Shown piece after piece: positions 61,801 to 64,000 of a stretch of DNA of 64,000 nucleotides. Source of the stretch: Streptomyces roseoviridis. GTDB lineage: Bacteria; Actinomycetota; Actinomycetes; Streptomycetales; Streptomycetaceae. The translations under genes were made by a program, and so were the position numbers. Position 1 is the first letter of the stretch, and each line of letters starts with the position of its first letter. The notes under the pieces are model-generated. The model did no database searches and was not told where the DNA came from. It saw only the letters and a program-made list of their open reading frames with translations. The DNA is taken from contig NZ_BAAAWU010000001.1 in assembly GCF_039535235.1 (NCBI RefSeq), positions 6,885,001-6,949,000 of the forward strand, read 5' to 3'.

Positions 61801-63740
61801 CCGGCGCCGACACCGCCGCCCCGGCCGTGCCCGGACGCCTCCACTTCGACGTGCCCCCGCTGCCCTACTCGGGGCTGTCCTTCACCCCGCTCCTCCACCA
61901 GCCGGCCGCCGTCGCCTACCGGGCCGTCGCCCCCGGTACGCGGGACGAGCACCACGACGCCCTGCTCACCCTGCTCGCCCGGATCGACGCCCTCGGCCTG
62001 GCCTCCACCACCGGATCGGCCGGCCACTGGCGCCGGGTCCTGCTCCACCTGGACCCGCCGCACCTGTCCACCCCCGACGGCCACAGCCGCGACGTCTCCC
62101 ACCGCAGCGTGATGCCGCTCGGCGGCGGAGCGGTCCTCGGCATCACCGAGCACACCGAAAGCGTCCCCGACGGACGGGACTTCGGCGCCCTCCTGTACGA
62201 CCCGAGCGGACGCTTCGAGGTCCCCGGCCCCTACACGGTGCGCGGCACCTTCCCGGTCGGCGACCCGGCCCGCGAGGCCGACTGGCTCACCGCCTTCCTC
62301 ACCGAGGCGCGGGCACGCGGCGGCGTCCCCTTCCAGCCCGAGGCCGCCGAGGAGTTCGGCCGGCTCACCGGAGCCTCCCGGGCGCTGGCCCGGCTCGTCC
62401 TCGCCGGCATGCCGGGCATCGACCACTGGGAGAACAACTTCCTGCCCGCCGAGCTGCGCAAGACCCTCGAACTGAAGGTCACCGAAGCGGCGCACGCCCG
62501 GGACGAACTGAGGGCCCTGGCCGTCGAGGTACGGCAGGAGATCGTGGCGGCGCTGCTGCCCGCCGACCCGGCACGGCTGTGGACCGAGGGCCCCGACGTC
62601 ACCGCCGCGGCCGAGGTGTGGAACGCCCGCGTCGGCCGTCGCGTCCAGGTGCCCGACTGGCTCACCGCCGAGGCGGCCCGCGCCGCACGGGGCGGCTGGC
62701 CCGCCCACCGGGCGCTGCCCGCACTCCTCGACCCGGCGGCCTCGCCGGAGCTCGGCACCGACGTCGCCTGGCGGATCGTGAACGACCGCCCCCAGCCCGC
62801 GACTCCCGCCGATGCCCCCTTCACCAGCGAGGTCCTCACGGGCGCCATGAGCCTGACCGCCTGGATGGCGCACCGGCTCCCGGCCGGTGACCCGCTGCGC
62901 GCGACGCTGCCCGCCGCCCTCACCGCCGTACGGCAGCGGCTGGCCGCTCCCGAACTGCTCCTCGCCGCGGGCCACTACACCAGCCTCGCGGAGTTCCGGA
63001 AGGCCGCCGGCAACCCCACGGAGACGGCACCCGACCACGAACGCTACGGGGCGGTGCTGATGGCGACCCACGACGGCCAGCCGCTGCCGGCCCTGCGGAC
63101 CTCCCTGCTGGACTCCACCGGCTCCGACCCGTACCTGGCCGCGCTGCGCGGCCCGGACCAGCATCCGACCACGGTCGAGACGGCGCTGCGCCGTGCCCAC
63201 GACCCCGCGTTCGCACGGCTCCTCGCCGACCCCGGCGCGCCCGCGGCCGGCGAGACCGGCCCGGACGGCACCTGGTGGCCGCAGGACCCCTCCCGCTCCG
63301 TACCCTCGCTCGTCACCGAGGCCGCCGCGGCGCACGGCCTGAGCGCCGACGCCGCCACGCTGTACCTGATGCTCCTGGCGCTGCCCGACCCGACGGACCG
63401 CAACACCGCCCGATGGACGGGCTGGAAGCCGGCCCGGCTGAAGGCGGCGCGGGCCGAACTCGCCGCCACCGACCTGGTGGTGCCGGCCGTACGGGCCCGC
63501 GCGGGACGCTCCCTGTTCCTGCCGGGCGCCTGGGCGGAGCAGTCGGCGCCGGTCCTGCCCGTCGAGCTGTGGAAGCTGGCGATGTACGGACCGCTCGCGG
63601 GCCACCGGCCCGCCCTGGGCACGCTCGTGCCGGTCGAACCGGTCGCCGAGCTGTACGCCCGGGCCTGGCAGCGGATCCTCGACGGCGACCTCCCGCGCTT
63701 CGAGGAACTCAAGGTGAAGCGCACCCGCCGCCGCCGCTGA
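58835..63740 (+). pseudogene. Large DUF4132-partner protein interrupted by an apparent +1 frameshift
   Basis: From the GTG at 58835 a well-biased frame reads MTGTTATDNRELLDAGAVLP onward to the run CCCCCC at 59547-59552. After that run, sensible coding continues only in the next frame (SAQAAVELRRLARAAGLPGT, then 59661 onward). Removing one C of the run joins the two parts into one protein of about 1634 residues. The original frame stays open far downstream but becomes Arg/Pro-rich with no codon bias, so it is not real. The gene is therefore either broken or carries a homopolymer sequencing error. It is coupled to the DUF4132 gene before it. No enzymatic motif is visible. The first 240 residues (RTYRHPALGEDRVVVRLAAA, FPEWVLVHHPEDGHHALAVV) look like a folded domain. 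Confidence 0.7.
59661..63740 (+). CDS. Downstream 1359-residue segment of the large DUF4132-partner protein
   Basis: This is the long intact frame after the shift. It has no start with a ribosome-binding site: the first possible initiator is a TTG at 59661, and the true reading probably enters from the upstream part at about 59553. The protein is alpha/beta and rich in Leu/Ala, with a beta-propeller-like middle (VEAWPHLVVANAQQVRVVDA, TTGRGVLYAGDTRLPQEALL). The C-terminal part has PDPTDRNTARWTGWKPARLK and RAGRSLFLPGAWAEQSAPVL. I see no membrane segment or known catalytic motif. Strong hairpins follow the stop at 63740. On its own it would lack the N-terminal 240 residues. Confidence 0.7.
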   Translation: MRAAAGWWKAHRTALIALARRVPAVRGTLLTLTPPTDDGEMSDLWLGILTESGADAGLVDAGLPAEQQCADGAAGWLERFHAARHGGWGGRPTPPALLDLVARAAGRLRADLAARPDDRGALRIGVEDANLLDLLLALDIPVADPDPETGRHHRGGLNLSDWVRSEQPRDLAAIAADPRFHPAFDKGANSYRGGSHGEEVMRRLAASAGGRRMLTRWVREVARASVAAGLPGLPDALATLSWLPREALALAPEEVTAAAGADLGETLARTLRGGLWEELHWPAWEQALAELAPAPASVQNLTVVEAWPHLVVANAQQVRVVDADSTVLVHDLRVPASVHRTGFHYVDGALLVFWRAYGGAVQGYWHTAPDRVFSLEGSADHWNLRSGQISLPLPGGGRTTGRGVLYAGDTRLPQEALLLSDGTSYWTWDNGERHGDGGWIEYDPAEGTYGRRSEPGFLADALRPHASGARLAAFSSWLRPAPVVAGSALGAPADGLLGWRVVRLPGNGWHAGDTTGREVTLPEGAEMPLAALTFPGDERPRAVTREWRTLSLSDPDGVVTTTTDSGGDELFPTAASALPPLHFLYALRARDPHGSAALRSADAATAGALLKAAVAAERATDLPELVTTALPELTAPGLVAGVVKVLRFAVRQQQSLDAVAARLHAGAEPAEQRVEGPSDRVIAQALGGLEGSRHYRWGAEADVTHRYLTQLAAAGADTAAPAVPGRLHFDVPPLPYSGLSFTPLLHQPAAVAYRAVAPGTRDEHHDALLTLLARIDALGLASTTGSAGHWRRVLLHLDPPHLSTPDGHSRDVSHRSVMPLGGGAVLGITEHTESVPDGRDFGALLYDPSGRFEVPGPYTVRGTFPVGDPAREADWLTAFLTEARARGGVPFQPEAAEEFGRLTGASRALARLVLAGMPGIDHWENNFLPAELRKTLELKVTEAAHARDELRALAVEVRQEIVAALLPADPARLWTEGPDVTAAAEVWNARVGRRVQVPDWLTAEAARAARGGWPAHRALPALLDPAASPELGTDVAWRIVNDRPQPATPADAPFTSEVLTGAMSLTAWMAHRLPAGDPLRATLPAALTAVRQRLAAPELLLAAGHYTSLAEFRKAAGNPTETAPDHERYGAVLMATHDGQPLPALRTSLLDSTGSDPYLAALRGPDQHPTTVETALRRAHDPAFARLLADPGAPAAGETGPDGTWWPQDPSRSVPSLVTEAAAAHGLSADAATLYLMLLALPDPTDRNTARWTGWKPARLKAARAELAATDLVVPAVRARAGRSLFLPGAWAEQSAPVLPVELWKLAMYGPLAGHRPALGTLVPVEPVAELYARAWQRILDGDLPRFEELKVKRTRRRR

Positions 63741-63754
63741 GCACCGGCCCAGGG

Positions 63755-63789
63755 CCGGGGGCCCGGAACTCCCGGCTCCCGGCCCCCGG
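63755..63789. terminator. Stem-loop after the large gene
   Basis: CCGGGGGCC (63755-63763) pairs with GGCCCCCGG (63781-63789), a 9-bp perfect stem 15 bases after the stop. Confidence 0.5.
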
Positions 63790-63800
63790 GGGACGCCGCA

Positions 63801-63847
63801 CCCCCGCGGCGCCGCACCGCCGCCGGCGGTGAGCGGCGCCGCGGGGG
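63801..63847. terminator. Very stable GC hairpin, likely terminator
   Basis: Bases 63801-63815 pair with 63833-63847 over 15 bp. Inside, ACCGCC (63816-63821) pairs with GGCGGT (63825-63830), leaving a 3-base loop and a 2-base bulge. With 21 pairs it is among the strongest hairpins in the window. No gene is recognisable from here to the window end. Confidence 0.7.
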
Positions 63848-64000
63848 CCCGGCGAAGCGACCGCGCCGCACCGCCGCCTTGCCGGGCGCGGGCGCCGCGG
63901 CACGCGACCGTGCCCACCGCCCACCGCCCGGCGGGTGGCGGTCGGCGCGGCGCGCCCCACCCGAACCGCCCCGTCCACCCCCTCACGTACCCACCCCCTT

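Noticed and set aside
59481..63986. 1501-residue open frame on the minus strand
   Set aside because: It is the shadow of the rightward large gene. Composition is Gly/Arg/Val-rich with repeated GGQ/EVG strings and no domain, and GC at codon position 3 favours the plus strand.

Overview
The window is very GC-rich (roughly 72-74 % by eye), gene-dense actinobacterial chromosome. Codons have a strong G/C preference at position 3, GTG starts and ATGA stop/start overlaps are common, and several families are typical of Streptomyces (DUF4097 with a DrrAB-type exporter, DUF6479, DUF4232, F420-type LLM oxidoreductase, SRAP, NarL-type regulators). It is almost certainly from a Streptomyces or a close relative. 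I saw no tRNA, rRNA, CRISPR array, transposase or phage gene.

Layout. (1) 1-6.9 kb: a partial Pro/Ala-rich protein at the left edge. It is divergent from a small ribbon-helix-helix regulator preceded by a striking array of TGGYRCCA boxes. Then come a DUF4097 protein and a two-gene ABC exporter, an MFS transporter and a small unknown. (2) 7.1-32.7 kb: a biosynthetic gene cluster. An orphan NarL-type regulator (7715-8368) sits at its left border. A leftward operon of five genes (17045 down to 8655) encodes a LysX-like ligase, a LysK-like hydrolase, a C-A-T-TE NRPS and two complementary acyl-CoA dehydrogenase-like subunits. A divergent rightward operon starting at 17335 encodes a sulfotransferase, two unfamiliar overlapping genes, a StrS-type aminotransferase, a split transketolase, a LysW-type amino-group carrier protein ending in EDWGE, LysY and LysZ, a full PAPS supply set (CysC, CysD, CysN) and an ornithine-aminotransferase-like enzyme. 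Downstream of a 191-bp gap are an ATP-grasp ligase and an MFS exporter. An SDR at 31962-32720 may or may not belong.

How the cluster probably works: LysX attaches glutamate to the carrier protein LysW. LysZ phosphorylates and LysY reduces it to a semialdehyde. The split transketolase adds a two-carbon ketol unit and an aminotransferase installs a second amine. LysK frees the product. Sulfation by the sulfotransferase, fed by CysCDN, creates a leaving group that the pair 18168-19810 could displace to close an aziridine. This is the logic published for vazabitide A and azinomycin B (1-azabicyclo[3.1.0]hexane units). The NRPS, the ATP-grasp ligase and the acyl-CoA dehydrogenase pair would tailor and couple the unit. 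I see no polyketide synthase and no amidinotransferase, so the product is not simply azinomycin or ficellomycin.

(3) 32.8-42.5 kb: a small unknown gene, then a choline-to-glycine-betaine operon (aldehyde dehydrogenase, GMC oxidase, OpuA/ProU-type ATPase, a fused double permease, a binding lipoprotein), a DUF4232 lipoprotein and an F420-type oxidoreductase. (4) 42.5-50 kb: a leftward xanthine-dehydrogenase-type operon (XdhA/B/C), a tiny ORF with a strong ribosome-binding site, a VOC protein, and a KhtTU-like K+/H+ antiporter pair. (5) 50.2-57.7 kb: a STAND ATPase without a visible DNA-binding domain, a response regulator convergent with a histidine kinase that ends an ABC transporter operon, an SRAP DNA-protein-crosslink enzyme and a DUF6479 membrane peptide. 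(6) 57.9-63.7 kb: a DUF4132 protein and a 4.9-kb partner gene that carries an apparent single-base frameshift in a run of six C.
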